DNA from: Nitrobacter sp051912485
Lineage (GTDB): Bacteria > Pseudomonadota > Alphaproteobacteria > Rhizobiales > Xanthobacteraceae
NCBI RefSeq assembly: GCF_051912485.1
Contig: NZ_CP196822.1
Span: 2,604,001 to 2,668,000, forward strand
Reading direction: 5' to 3'
DNA length: 64,000 nucleotides
Under the pieces are notes generated by a model, which saw only the letters and a list, made by a program, of their open reading frames with translations, had not been told where the DNA came from and did no database searches. Of the stretch, positions 9,394 through 18,906 are shown one piece after another (within the stretch, counting starts at the first letter, position 1; each line of letters opens with the position of its first letter). The position numbers and the translations under genes were made by a program.

Positions 9394-11055
9394 TTACATC
9401 GCCTCGTAGTTGGGACCACCGCCGCCCTCCGGCGGAACCCAGGTGATGTTGCCGTTGGGGTCCTTCACGTCGCAGGTTTTGCAGTGGACGCAATTCTGGG
9501 CGTTGATCTGGAAGCGCGGGCTGGCTCCTTCCTCGACCCATTCGTAGACGCCCGCAGGACAGTAACGGGTCGAGGGCCCGGCAAAGACGTCATACTCCGA
9601 GGTCTTTTGCAGGGCCATGTCGGTGACCTTCAGATGAACCGGCTGGTCCTCCTCATGATTGGTGTTGGACAGGAACACCGAGGACAGCTTGTCGAAGGTC
9701 AGCTTACCGTCCGGCTTCGGATAGGCGACCGGCGCGTGCGCCCTGGCCGGGTCGAGCGCTTTGCGGTCCGGTCTGGCGTGCGACCAGGTGCCGAAGAGCG
9801 AAAACCCGAACAGGGTGTTGGTCCACATGTCGAGGCCGCCCAGCGCCACGCCGGCAATGGTGCCGAACTTCGACCACAGCGGCTTGACGTTGCGGACCTT
9901 GAACAGGTCCTTGCCGATCGCGGAATCACGCCATGCACTTTCATATTCGGCGATCTCGTCGTTGGCGCGCCCGGCGTCGAGCGCCGCCGCGACGTACTCC
10001 GCGGCCAGCATCCCGCTGCCCATGGCGTTGTGAACACCCTTGATGCGCGGAACATTGACGAACCCGGCCGCGCAGCCGATCAGCGCGCCACCCGGAAAAA
10101 TCAGGCGCGGCACCGACTGGTAGCCACCCTCGGTGATGGCGCGCGCTCCGTAGGCAAGCCGCTTGCCGCCCTCGAACACGCCGCGGATCGCGGGATGCGT
10201 CTTGAATCGCTGGAATTCCTCGAACGGCGACAGGTATGGATCGTCATAATTCAGGTGCACGACGAAGCCGACTGCGACGCGATCATCGTCATAGTGATAG
10301 AGGAACGAGCCGCCGCCAGTGGAATTGTCGAGCGGCCAGCCGAAGGAGTGCTGGATCAGCCCGTTTCTGTGCCTTGCCGGATCGACCTGCCATACTTCCT
10401 TGAGGCCGATGCCGAATTTCGGCGGCTGGCTTACCTTGTCGAGTCCAAACCTGGCGATCAACTGCTTGGACAGGCTGCCGCGGGCGCCTTCCGCGAACAG
10501 CGTGTACTTGCCGCACAGTTCCATGCCGCGCACGTAGGAACTCTTGCGCGAACCGTCGCGGGCGACGCCCATGTCGCCGGTCGCGATGCCGCGGACCGCG
10601 CCACTGTCGTCATAAAGCACCTCAGCGGCGGCGAAGCCGGGATAGATTTCGACGCCGAGCGTTTTCGCCTTCTGCGCAAGCCAACGGCAGACGCTACCGA
10701 GCGAGCCGACGTAGCAGTGATGATTGTCCATCAGCGGCGGCATGAGGAAGTTGGGCAGCCGGAACGCGCGGCGCGGCGTCATCCAGAAGAACCGGTCGTC
10801 CTTGACCCGCGTCTTCAGCGGACAGTCGGCGTCGTCGCGCCAGTCCGGCACCAGCCTGTCAAGTCCGCCCGGATCGATCACTGCGCCGGACAGAATATGC
10901 GCGCCGACTTCGGACCCCTTTTCGACGACGACGATGCTGAGATCGGCATTGAGCTGCTTGAGCCGGATCGCAGCAGACAGGCCCGACGGTCCCGCGCCGA
11001 CGATAACGACATCGAAATCCATGGATTCACGGGGCGGCAATTCGTCGCTGCTCAT
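9394..11055 (-). CDS. Electron transfer flavoprotein-ubiquinone oxidoreductase
   Basis: This membrane-associated iron-sulfur flavoprotein passes electrons from electron transfer flavoprotein (fatty and amino acid oxidation) to ubiquinone. The FAD-binding motif VVIVGAGPSGLSAAIRL lies at about residues 14-30, and the single 4Fe-4S cluster site is near the C-terminus in NAQNCVHCKTCDVKDP, followed by the typical WVPPEGGGGPNYEAM ending. The length of 553 residues matches the family. The ATG at 11055 with GGAAG upstream gives MSSDELPPRESMDFDVV, the expected N-terminus. No etfAB genes are in the window. Confidence 0.96.
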   Translation of the reverse strand: MSSDELPPRESMDFDVVIVGAGPSGLSAAIRLKQLNADLSIVVVEKGSEVGAHILSGAVIDPGGLDRLVPDWRDDADCPLKTRVKDDRFFWMTPRRAFRLPNFLMPPLMDNHHCYVGSLGSVCRWLAQKAKTLGVEIYPGFAAAEVLYDDSGAVRGIATGDMGVARDGSRKSSYVRGMELCGKYTLFAEGARGSLSKQLIARFGLDKVSQPPKFGIGLKEVWQVDPARHRNGLIQHSFGWPLDNSTGGGSFLYHYDDDRVAVGFVVHLNYDDPYLSPFEEFQRFKTHPAIRGVFEGGKRLAYGARAITEGGYQSVPRLIFPGGALIGCAAGFVNVPRIKGVHNAMGSGMLAAEYVAAALDAGRANDEIAEYESAWRDSAIGKDLFKVRNVKPLWSKFGTIAGVALGGLDMWTNTLFGFSLFGTWSHARPDRKALDPARAHAPVAYPKPDGKLTFDKLSSVFLSNTNHEEDQPVHLKVTDMALQKTSEYDVFAGPSTRYCPAGVYEWVEEGASPRFQINAQNCVHCKTCDVKDPNGNITWVPPEGGGGPNYEAM

Positions 11056-11175
11056 GATCTGCTTCCGCAACCGGCGATCTTCTGTAATGCTTTCAAGGCT
11101 TGTTGTTTCCGATTTTTTGCCTGAGAACAACCATGGAAAGCGCGCTCCGGCGTTCCACGAACCGTGGCTGCCAAC

Positions 11176-12009
11176 ATGACCTCCGATCACGCACCCACCG
11201 TCCGAGACCTCATGGCCTTTTATCTTGAGGCCGGGGTGGATTGTGCGCTTGAGACCGAACCGGTCGATCGCCTGTCCGCGCCCGAGCAGCCGATCGCCCC
11301 GCCAGGCGAAATCGCCCCTGCTCCTTTGCGAAAGCCGCCGAACCCCGCGGTTGCAGCAGCGCCCCGTGCCGGGATCGCGCCGCCACCGGAGATCGCCATC
11401 GAATCCGCACGCGAGGCCGCCCGCACCGCACCCTCGCTCGAAGCGTTGCGGGCATTGCTCGACAGCTTCGAAGGCTGCGCGCTGAAATTCACCGCGTCGC
11501 GACTGGTGTTCGCCGACGGCAATCCGCAGGCGCGGTTGATGTTCGTAGGCGAAGCGCCGGGACGCGACGAGGACATCGAGGGCCTGCCGTTCGTCGGCCG
11601 CTCAGGTCAGCTTCTCAACCGGATGATCGCGGCGATCGGCCTCAAGCGCAGCGACGTCTACATCGCCAACGTCATCCCGTGGCGGCCGCCCGGCAACCGG
11701 ACGCCGACGCCGCAGGAAACCCAGATTTGCCTGCCGTTCATCCAGCGCCAGATCGAACTGGTGAACCCCGACGTTCTGGTCACGCTCGGAAACCCCTCGA
11801 CGCAGACGCTGCTGCCGACCCGCGAGGGAATCATGAAGACCCGCGGCAAATGGTTCGACTACGACACCGGCACCCGAACGATCCGCGCGATGGCGACGTT
11901 CCATCCGGCATATCTTCTGCGCTCTCCGTCCTACAAGCGGATGGCGTGGCTCGACTTGCGCGCGATCGCCAGAACACTGGAAGTTAAGGCGCTGGAAGCG
12001 GCCCGCTAA
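11176..12009 (+). CDS. Uracil-DNA glycosylase, family 4-like without the usual Fe-S cysteines
   Basis: This enzyme removes uracil from DNA in base excision repair. Motif A is GEAPGRDED at residues 125-133, followed by GLPFVGRSGQLLNRM, and the second motif is HPAYLLR at 243-249. Family 4 enzymes carry four cysteines that ligate a 4Fe-4S cluster. Here the N-terminal CxxC is reduced to a single Cys (EGCALK), and the usual Cys before RPPGNR is Trp (NVIPWRPPGNRTP), leaving only three cysteines in the protein. A Pro/Ala-rich linker occupies about residues 30-80. A GTG at 11164 is an alternative start. It is divergent from etfQO. Confidence 0.88.
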   Translation: MTSDHAPTVRDLMAFYLEAGVDCALETEPVDRLSAPEQPIAPPGEIAPAPLRKPPNPAVAAAPRAGIAPPPEIAIESAREAARTAPSLEALRALLDSFEGCALKFTASRLVFADGNPQARLMFVGEAPGRDEDIEGLPFVGRSGQLLNRMIAAIGLKRSDVYIANVIPWRPPGNRTPTPQETQICLPFIQRQIELVNPDVLVTLGNPSTQTLLPTREGIMKTRGKWFDYDTGTRTIRAMATFHPAYLLRSPSYKRMAWLDLRAIARTLEVKALEAAR

Positions 12010-12050
12010 CCAAGAAGCTGGACTCAAGCTCGTCATCGCGATGATGCGTT

Positions 12051-13559
12051 CTAAGGCGCTTTGGGCCGAACGATGGCCCAACCAATCCGCAACGAGGGCA
12101 ACTGGCCGGTGACGAGACGGTCGAACGTGCGCGGAATCTCCGGAACGATGCCCGGAAACCGCTGTGCGATGGCGTCGGGAGGCGTGCCCGCGGTATCGGA
12201 CGCGCGCCAGACCACGACGCCGCCGAGTTCGTTGAACCTCGCAGAGGTCATCCATGGCGTGCGCTCGGGGCTCGCATCGAGCAGGAGATGCGGCCGCGAC
12301 GGACCGAGCGCGACGAGGGCCGCGAGTTGCGGATCGCCCGCGACGGCCTGCAGCGGGCGGTTGGTGCGGCGCTGGAAATTATCGCCGAAGAAACGACCGA
12401 TCGCCGACGCAGGAATGGACGTCGCAACCTCGGTGCTTGCGAACCACGGCTGAACAACGATCGTCGCGATCACCGCAAGCGCCGGAGCCACGACGGCGGT
12501 GAGCCACGCTACGCGCAGCACACGCAGGCGGCGCAGGTGAATCAGATCGCCGGCGAGCAGGACGACCGCAAGACCCGACATCAACAGCGCGATGGCCGCG
12601 CCTCCGACGACGTGATCGACACCGAACAGCGCCGCAACCAGACTCCCGCCGAGCGCTGGCGCGAGGGCGAAGACGTATACGAATGTCTGTGCCAACGGAT
12701 CGGTCGGCGGTCGGACGATCACCGGCGCGTCTTCAGGCTTCCAATTGACGACCTCGGAATTGAGGACGGCCAGCAGGACAAGGCCCGCCATCGCGACTAC
12801 GAGAGAGAAGAGCAGTTCACCCCAGCGCAACAACCTCAGGTGCAGCTCAAAAAAGTCAGGCCAAGGCGGCTCGCCGAGCGCATCGGCGCGCACCAGCCAG
12901 ATCAGGTAAGGCAACACGAGCACCGCGATTACCAGCAGCGCGAACAGCGGCTCGACCGACCCCAGGGCGTTTCGGCCGCGCTCCGTCGCGAGGGCGAACA
13001 CGATGAGCGCCAGCAACAACCCGACCGCCGCCGGCGTGGTCAGCAAAAGCAGACCGGCTTCGATCGACAGCGCGAACCACGCATTGCGGCGACCCTGCCC
13101 GACGATCTGCCACGAATGCAGCAACAACAGCGCCCACAGCGGAAAGGCGAGCACCAGCGGGCCGAATGTCAGGCCGGACGCCCCAAACGCGGTGACTGTC
13201 ATGGTCAGCAGGACGGCAAGAACCGCGTGCTGGCTACCGACGACGGTCCGGGCGAGTTCGTACAGAGCCCGGAATGCGACGATGAAGCAAAGCTGCGACA
13301 ACATGTAAACGCCGAACACGTGGTTGCCGGCGGCGCGATAGGCAATGTCGGCGAGCCAGAACGCCAGCGGCGGCCCGAGATCCGTGCCTACCTGATATTC
13401 GCGGCCGAACGCCAGCGCGGTCACGAGATCACCCGGGGGACCTCGATACAGCAGCAGCGGCACCGCGAGCCAGAGCGCCGCCTGAAACAGCACCACGATC
13501 CAGAACACCAGCAGCGGCCGGGCGCGGATCAGTTCGACAACCAGCGAGGTGAAGCGCAT
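12051..13559 (-). CDS. Glycosyltransferase family 39 (ArnT/PMT-like) membrane protein
   Basis: A 502-residue integral membrane protein with about ten hydrophobic segments. The first periplasmic loop holds the Asp-containing block YQVGTDLGPPLAFWLAD, which in ArnT/PMT-type transferases carries the catalytic acidic residue. The C-terminal ~120 residues are soluble and probably periplasmic. Such enzymes move a sugar from a polyprenyl-phosphate donor to lipid or protein acceptors; the substrate cannot be predicted. It is the last gene of a minus-strand series (moaB, radical SAM gene, rnhB, this gene) and converges with the uracil-DNA glycosylase gene. Confidence 0.82.
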   Translation of the reverse strand: MRFTSLVVELIRARPLLVFWIVVLFQAALWLAVPLLLYRGPPGDLVTALAFGREYQVGTDLGPPLAFWLADIAYRAAGNHVFGVYMLSQLCFIVAFRALYELARTVVGSQHAVLAVLLTMTVTAFGASGLTFGPLVLAFPLWALLLLHSWQIVGQGRRNAWFALSIEAGLLLLTTPAAVGLLLALIVFALATERGRNALGSVEPLFALLVIAVLVLPYLIWLVRADALGEPPWPDFFELHLRLLRWGELLFSLVVAMAGLVLLAVLNSEVVNWKPEDAPVIVRPPTDPLAQTFVYVFALAPALGGSLVAALFGVDHVVGGAAIALLMSGLAVVLLAGDLIHLRRLRVLRVAWLTAVVAPALAVIATIVVQPWFASTEVATSIPASAIGRFFGDNFQRRTNRPLQAVAGDPQLAALVALGPSRPHLLLDASPERTPWMTSARFNELGGVVVWRASDTAGTPPDAIAQRFPGIVPEIPRTFDRLVTGQLPSLRIGWAIVRPKAP

Positions 13560-13648
13560 GAAGGGCCTGATGGCGGCGGGTCTTGCAAAATTCCAGATGC
13601 CTGCGAGTGATAAGGCGCGTGAGCCGGCTAGGCAACCGGCCCGACACG

Positions 13649-14380
13649 TCAGATCGCCGCCTCGACAGATATCCCGGCCGATGTTTCGCTTGCGGAGACG
13701 CTCTCCCCGACCGGTGACGCGCGATGACGTTCGCGCGCCGCAACGACCGGCGCAAAGAAGGAGCGATGATGCGGACTCGGCCCGAGACGGCCGAGCGCAT
13801 CGAGATGCTCGGGCACCGCGTAGCCCTTGTGAGTCTCAAAGCCGTAGCCGGGGCAGTCCTGCGCCAGCTTGCACATCAACCGGTCGCGCGTGACCTTGGC
13901 GACGATCGAGGCGGCGGCGATCGACAGCACGAGGCCGTCGCCGCCGATCACCGGCTCGCAAGCGCAAGCAATCTCGATCCGGTCGCGGCCGTCGACGAAG
14001 ACGTGTTTCGGCATGTCCGGCAGCGCATGGACCGCGCGCGCCAGGGCCCACAGCGACGCGCGCAGGATATTGTCGCGGTCGATCCGCGCGGTCGAAGCGA
14101 AGGCCACCGCGAAAGACGCGGTTGCTGTGATCTCCTCGAACAGTTCCTCCCGCCGCGCCGCTGAGAGGCGCTTGGAATCGTCGATACCTTTCGGAATACA
14201 CTTCGGATCGAGCACGACCGCGGCGGCGACAACCGGTCCCGCCAGCGGCCCCCGCCCGACCTCGTCGCACCCCGCGACCGGCCAGACGCCACACTTGATG
14301 AGTGCGCGCTCGCGCCGGAAGCTCGGCTGCGCGGCGGCCGGCGATTTTCTCGCCTTGTCCCTAGATAGTGCCCGAATCAT
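13649..14380 (-). CDS. rnhB: Ribonuclease HII
   Basis: It cleaves the RNA strand of RNA-DNA hybrids and removes single ribonucleotides from DNA. The first catalytic motif is AGCDEVGRGPLAGPVVAAAV, and later acidic residues appear in HVFVDGRDRIE and the SIVAKVTRDRLM block, all typical of RNase HII. The ATG at 14380 gives a 243-residue protein with an extra ~30-residue basic N-terminus; a longer frame to 14428 is less likely. The C-terminal ~40 residues after SFFAPVVAARERH are poorly conserved. Confidence 0.94.
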   Translation of the reverse strand: MIRALSRDKARKSPAAAQPSFRRERALIKCGVWPVAGCDEVGRGPLAGPVVAAAVVLDPKCIPKGIDDSKRLSAARREELFEEITATASFAVAFASTARIDRDNILRASLWALARAVHALPDMPKHVFVDGRDRIEIACACEPVIGGDGLVLSIAAASIVAKVTRDRLMCKLAQDCPGYGFETHKGYAVPEHLDALGRLGPSPHHRSFFAPVVAARERHRASPVGESVSASETSAGISVEAAI

Positions 14381-14491
14381 TCGGCGATGGTGCGGACGGG
14401 ACGCCCGCAACACAATCCCGAAATGCATTTATGCTCGCTGTCCTGTACCGCGGTTCCACCGTTCGCGACTATCGCGTGCGGACCGACCGGG

Positions 14492-15655
14492 TCAGAACAG
14501 GCTCAACTGCTGCCCGCTGCGTTTCGGCTTCACAAAATGGTCTGTCGTCAGCCTCAAACGCCGTTTGTTGAGGCCAAGCTTTTCGCAGGCGATCTCGAAG
14601 CGGCGACCGATCATCCAGGCCATCGGCCCGGCGCCCTTCATTCGCGTGCCCCACTGCGAGTCGTAGTCGCGGCCGTTGCGCATATCCCGGATCAGCGTGA
14701 AGACATGGCGGTAGCGGTCGGGGTAGTTCGCCATCAGCCATTCGCGGAACAGGTCGCGCACCTCGAGCGGCAGGCGCAGCAGCACATAATTCGCTTCCCT
14801 GACTCCGGCATGGGCCGCGGCATCCAGAATCCGCTCGATCTCGCAATCGTTCAGCGCCGGGATCACAGGCGCCACCATCACGGTGGTCGGAATGTCGGCC
14901 TCCGACAATTGCCGCAGCGCCTCCAGCCGCCTCATTGGCGTCGATGCCCGCGGCTCCATGGACCGCGCCAGCCTGGGATCGAGCGAAGTCACCGAAATCG
15001 CCACTTTGGCGAGGTTGCGCTTCGCCATGCGCGACAGGATGTCGATGTCGCGCGTTACCAATGCCGATTTCGTCACGATGCCGACCGGATGTGAGGCGCG
15101 CTCCAGCACTTCGAGAATGCCGCGCATGATCCTGCCGTCGCGCTCGATCGGCTGATAGGGATCGGTGTTGGTCCCGATCGCGATCATCTTCGGTTCGTAA
15201 CCGTCCGCCGCCAGTTCCTTCTCCAGCAATGCCGGGGCGTCCGGCTTCACAAACAGCTTGGATTCAAAATCCAGCCCCGGCGACAGGCCAAGATAGGCGT
15301 GGGTCGGCCGCGCGAAACAGTAAACGCAGCCGTGCTCGCAGCCTCGATAGGGATTGATCGAGCGGTCGAAGCCGATGTCGGGCGAATCGTTGCGGGTGAT
15401 GACTTTTCGCGAGGCATCGACGGCGACCGTGGTCTTGAACGGCGGCAGATCATCGAGACTCTGCCAGCCGTCGTCGAAGGCCGTCCGCGCCTCAGACTCG
15501 TATCGCCCGCTGACATTGGATTGCGCGCCACGCCCCCTCCGCCGCTCGCGATCGATTGCAACCTCAAGCTCGGCGAAGGGAGTGGCAGCAACCGCCGGTT
15601 CGGGGGGCGGCGTGACCGGGAGGTGCCTGCGGGCAAGAGAGGACGCTCTGCTCAT
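14492..15655 (-). CDS. PA0069-type radical SAM protein
   Basis: This is a 387-residue radical SAM enzyme of the spore-photoproduct-lyase-like group. The cluster-binding motif is YRGCEHGCVYCFARP (CxxxCxxC), followed by YLGLSPGLDFESKLFVK and GTNTDPYQP, which define the PA0069 subfamily. The first ~60 residues are variable. The family is often found near DNA repair genes, and here it sits between moaB and rnhB on the same strand. Its substrate has not been established, so repair involvement is only suggested by context. Confidence 0.9.
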   Translation of the reverse strand: MSRASSLARRHLPVTPPPEPAVAATPFAELEVAIDRERRRGRGAQSNVSGRYESEARTAFDDGWQSLDDLPPFKTTVAVDASRKVITRNDSPDIGFDRSINPYRGCEHGCVYCFARPTHAYLGLSPGLDFESKLFVKPDAPALLEKELAADGYEPKMIAIGTNTDPYQPIERDGRIMRGILEVLERASHPVGIVTKSALVTRDIDILSRMAKRNLAKVAISVTSLDPRLARSMEPRASTPMRRLEALRQLSEADIPTTVMVAPVIPALNDCEIERILDAAAHAGVREANYVLLRLPLEVRDLFREWLMANYPDRYRHVFTLIRDMRNGRDYDSQWGTRMKGAGPMAWMIGRRFEIACEKLGLNKRRLRLTTDHFVKPKRSGQQLSLF

Positions 15656-15723
15656 GGCGGGACTATAGCGCCAGATCAGAACAAATCAAGAACAAAGTCT
15701 CGCGCTCCAACAGTTACCCGCCG

Positions 15724-16287
15724 TTAGGCCGACGCCCCTTTCGCCTTCGGGCGGCGCAGGTGTTCATCGAGCCGCGGCATGATCTCGACGAAGTTGCAGG
15801 GACGCGTACGGTAATCGAGCTGGTGCGCGAGGATACCGTCCCAGCCGTCGCGGCAGGCGCCCGGCGAGCCCGGCAGGCAGAAGATAAAGGTTGAGCCCGC
15901 GGTGCCGGCGGTGGCGCGGCTCTGGATCGCCGAGGTGCCGATCTTGGCGTGGCTCAGCATATGGAACGCGATCGAGAAGCCGTCCATCCGCTTCTCGAAC
16001 AGCGGCTCGACCGCCTCCGGCGTAACGTCGCGCCCGGTAAAGCCAGTGCCTCCCGTCGTGATAACGACATCGATGCCTGCGTCCGCGATCCACTTTTTTA
16101 ACACGGCGCGGATCGCATCGACGTCGTCGGTGACAATCTCGCGCGCGCCGAGCTTGTGACCGGCGCCGGTCAACCGGTCCGCCAGTGTCGTGCCGGACTT
16201 GTCATCAGCGGGCGAGCGCGTATCGGAAACAGTCAGCACAGCGATGTTGAGCGGTATGAAGGGTTTGGATTCGTCGATGGATGGCAT
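15724..16287 (-). CDS. moaB: Molybdenum cofactor biosynthesis protein B
   Basis: MoaB/Mog-type proteins adenylylate molybdopterin before metal insertion. The pterin-binding signature VVITTGGTGFTGRDVTPEAV is near residue 80, and FCLPGSPGACRDGWDGIL near the C-terminus is typical of MoaB. The length of 187 residues is normal. The ATG at 16287 starts MPSIDESKPFIPLNIAVLTV. It is 68 nt upstream of the radical SAM gene. Several MoaB proteins are catalytically weak, so the exact step is inferred. Confidence 0.94.
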   Translation of the reverse strand: MPSIDESKPFIPLNIAVLTVSDTRSPADDKSGTTLADRLTGAGHKLGAREIVTDDVDAIRAVLKKWIADAGIDVVITTGGTGFTGRDVTPEAVEPLFEKRMDGFSIAFHMLSHAKIGTSAIQSRATAGTAGSTFIFCLPGSPGACRDGWDGILAHQLDYRTRPCNFVEIMPRLDEHLRRPKAKGASA

Positions 16288-16362
16288 GGCACCTAATTCC
16301 CCGTCTCCCGGCTCTGCAACGCAATATTTCGTATTGCGTCGCGTCCAAGCACCAACGCCAAA

Positions 16363-17295
16363 TTACAACGTGCCCGCGGCAAAGGTATTGCAGGCCTGCA
16401 CGCTGCCCTCCTGGTAACCGGTCATGAACCAGCGCTTGCGCTGTGCCGCCGAGCCATGCGTGAACGAGTCCGGCACAACATGGCCGGTCGCCTGCCGCTG
16501 CAACGTATCATCGCCGATCGCCGACGCCGTGGTCAGCGCAGCGTCGATATCGCCCGCTTCGAGGAAGTTCGGACGCTTCTTCTCCTCGCGATTGACCCAG
16601 ACGCCGGAAAGGCAATCCGCCTGTAGTTCGACCCTGACCTGCAGCGCGTTCGCCTCGGCCTTGCTGTCGGCCTGCTGCTGCAATCGCGTCACCTTCGGGA
16701 GAATGCCGAGCAGATTCTGAATGTGGTGCCCGGCCTCGTGCGCAATGATGTAGGCCGCGGTGAACCTGCAGGCGCTACCAGAGCAACCATGGAAGCGCGT
16801 TTCCACCTGTTTGAAGAAATTGGTGTCGAGGAAGATCTGCTTGTCCGGCGGACAATAGAACGGACCCATCGCGGACTGCGCCATGCCGCAGCGGCCGCCA
16901 TTTGTGGCATTGCGGAACAGCACGATACGGGGGCCCGAATAGCTCTGCCCGCTGGCCTTGAAGATCTCGTTCCAGCGGTCGTCGATTTCGCCGAGCACGC
17001 CGGAAATCATTTTGCCCATTTCGTCGGACGGCGCACCGGCCTTGCCCGGCGAGGGACGGCTGTCGGTCTGGTGGGTCGGCGCCGAGCCACCGCCGGTCAG
17101 GATTTCCGCGCCGCCGATCAGGATGCGCGGATCAATGCCGAATGCATAGCCGACCAGTCCGAGGACGAGAATGGTGCCGATGCCGAGGCCGCCACGCCCC
17201 ATGCCAAATCCGCCTCCGCCTCCGCCCATTCCGCCACCGTCACTATCACGACGGTCGTCGATGTTGTCGCTGCGGCGAAAATCATCATCACGCAT
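16363..17295 (-). CDS. YpfJ-type neutral zinc metallopeptidase
   Basis: A 310-residue membrane-anchored putative metalloprotease. An N-terminal cytoplasmic stretch is Asp-rich and then Gly-rich, and one membrane segment (GTILVLGLVGYAFG) follows. The zinc site is IIAHEAGHHIQN (HExxH), and YCPPDKQIFLDTNFF and QADCLSGVW are family hallmarks. The ATG at 17295 (MRDDDFRRSDNIDD) is preferred to one at 17352 because family members begin with such an Arg/Asp-rich stretch. The substrate is unknown. Confidence 0.9.
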   Translation of the reverse strand: MRDDDFRRSDNIDDRRDSDGGGMGGGGGGFGMGRGGLGIGTILVLGLVGYAFGIDPRILIGGAEILTGGGSAPTHQTDSRPSPGKAGAPSDEMGKMISGVLGEIDDRWNEIFKASGQSYSGPRIVLFRNATNGGRCGMAQSAMGPFYCPPDKQIFLDTNFFKQVETRFHGCSGSACRFTAAYIIAHEAGHHIQNLLGILPKVTRLQQQADSKAEANALQVRVELQADCLSGVWVNREEKKRPNFLEAGDIDAALTTASAIGDDTLQRQATGHVVPDSFTHGSAAQRKRWFMTGYQEGSVQACNTFAAGTL

Positions 17296-17636
17296 GGCGT
17301 CCGTCCTTGTGTCCAAATCGATCGTGACATCGCCGCAACCCGGCGACACCAACGTAAAATTTCCACCTCGTTAATCAATAGCCTGCCCGGCAATAATTGC
17401 CTAGCGAGATCGCGCCAGCGCGTGCTGGAAACTACGGTGACGAAGCCCTTTACCGCTCCTGTTCCGGCTGCTGTAGCCAGAATATCGAGAGAGGCAATCC
17501 CTCAACCGCAACCGCGAACATGAATCAGAAATGATATCGATTCTGCACGCCATGTTGCAAAACTCTGTGCGCTACACCGCGAAAACGCGGCTGCGATCAA
17601 ACAAAAGACATCTGCAATAAAGAACCCCACAGTTAA
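17296..17636. other. Gene-free stretch between ypfJ-like gene and IS element
   Basis: About 340 bases contain no supported gene. A possible 60-codon minus-strand frame at 17502-17684 runs into the IS end and has no family features. The segment should carry the promoter of the zinc peptidase gene at its low-coordinate end. Its last four bases, TTAA (17633-17636), are one copy of the target duplication of the neighbouring insertion sequence. Confidence 0.6.
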
Positions 17637-18906
17637 CAGGCTGCTGAACAACTTGCATAGGGCTCTTGCTGTCGCCAATCGCATCGACGTCCGACCATTG
17701 GCACCGTCTGGTTTTCCGCACGCGTCGGGGACGATGCGTTGGTCATCATGAGAAGATCAGTTTCGGGATGCGGATGAGGTTGTAGGCGGCGACAGCCAGC
17801 GTGAAGGCCCATCCGACGCGATCCACGCCGCGGAATTTTGTCTTGCGCTGACCAGCGACGGTCTTGATCCAGCCGAACGCCTCCTCGATCCGCTTTCTGA
17901 TCCGCAAACTCGTCCTGTACCCGGCATGACAGGTGGTGCGGCTGTCGATGGTGGAATGCTTCTCCTTCGCCGCGACGTGTGGCGTCACATTCATGGAGCG
18001 CAGTTCGTTGACGAAGTCGCCGGCGTCGTAGCCCTTGTCCGCGCCGAGCGTGATGCGCGTCGGGCGGTCCGCCAACGGTTCGACCATGATCAGCGCAGCG
18101 GCGCGCTCGGCATGGCCATCGACCGGCGTCAGCACGGCGTCGACGATCAGCCCGTTGCGGTTCTCCATCAGGGCATGTCCCATGAAGCACAGCGCGGCCC
18201 CGACGCCGGGGCTTTTCTTGTAGAGCTTCGCCGAAGGGTCCGTCGTCGAGGCGTGCGTATCGTTGGTGCGCCTCTCGCCCCTGAAGTTTACCTCGACGTT
18301 GCGGCCGCCATCACCGGATGGGGGTGGCGCGCCATCGTCTTTCGGCCGCACGCTCTTCATCGACGCCCAGGCCTCAATCAACGTGCCGTCGACGCTGAAG
18401 TGGTCGTTCGACAGAAGCCGCTTCACCCGCGGCTGCGACAGAACCGCCGCCAGGAACTCGCGCGCCACGTCGCCTTGAAGCAGCCGGTCACGATTCTTCG
18501 TAAACGTCGTGGCGTCCCAAACCGACGCATCCATCGACAATCCGACGAACCAGCGGAACAGCAGATTATAGTCGAGCTGCTCCATCAGTTGCCGCTCCGA
18601 CCGCACCGAAAAGAACGCCTGCAGCAGCAGCGCCTTCAGCAATTGCTCCGGCGGGATCGAGGGACGACCGGTATGCGAATAAAGCGCGGCGAACCGGGTA
18701 CTCATCCCGGCCAGAACCTCATCGACCAGTGCACGGATCGGCCGCAGCGGATGATCCTTCGCAACGCGATTCTCCAGCCGAACATAGCTGAACATCCCGT
18801 CCGATCGCTCTTCCCCGCCTCGCATCGCAAATCACCCCCGTCGTCTCGCCCGCAACAACGGAATCATCAAATCGATCCAAACGCGAGACCGTTTTTCAGC
18901 GCCCTG
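17637..18906 (-). mobile_element. Complete IS5-family insertion sequence (element A)
   Basis: The element is about 1270 bp with imperfect terminal inverted repeats: the left end reads CAGGCTGCTGAACAAC, and the right end in reverse complement reads CAGGGCGCTGAAAAAC. It is flanked by TTAA on both sides (17633-17636 and 18907-18910), a 4-bp target duplication that fits the YTAR preference of the IS5 group. It holds one intact transposase gene and sits between the zinc peptidase gene and ccrM. The clean duplication suggests a fairly recent insertion. Confidence 0.88.
17746..18825 (-). CDS. IS5-family transposase (element A)
   Basis: An intact 359-residue DDE transposase that cuts and joins the element ends. 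The N-terminal domain (RPIRALVDEVLAGM, PSIPPEQLLKALLLQ) is typical of IS5-type proteins. The first catalytic Asp is in FSVDGTLIEAWASMKS, the second in TLGADKGYDAGDFVNELR, and the Glu is in RIRKRIEEAFGWIKTVAG. It is homologous along its whole length to the transposase at 42156-43247, with many substitutions, so the two elements are related but distinct. No frameshift is seen, so it is potentially active. Confidence 0.93.
   Translation of the reverse strand: MRGGEERSDGMFSYVRLENRVAKDHPLRPIRALVDEVLAGMSTRFAALYSHTGRPSIPPEQLLKALLLQAFFSVRSERQLMEQLDYNLLFRWFVGLSMDASVWDATTFTKNRDRLLQGDVAREFLAAVLSQPRVKRLLSNDHFSVDGTLIEAWASMKSVRPKDDGAPPPSGDGGRNVEVNFRGERRTNDTHASTTDPSAKLYKKSPGVGAALCFMGHALMENRNGLIVDAVLTPVDGHAERAAALIMVEPLADRPTRITLGADKGYDAGDFVNELRSMNVTPHVAAKEKHSTIDSRTTCHAGYRTSLRIRKRIEEAFGWIKTVAGQRKTKFRGVDRVGWAFTLAVAAYNLIRIPKLIFS

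Noticed and set aside
9484..11124. Long open frame of 546 codons antisense to etfQO
   Set aside because: Composition is Arg/Ala/Val-rich shadow sequence, and etfQO is clearly coding on the minus strand.
12288..13610. Open frame of 440 codons antisense to the GT39 gene
   Set aside because: Very Arg/Gln-rich and without domains; the opposite strand encodes a coherent membrane protein.
17502..17684. Possible 60-residue hydrophobic minus-strand protein
   Set aside because: It runs across the boundary of IS element A, has no ribosome binding site or family match, and would have been created by the insertion.
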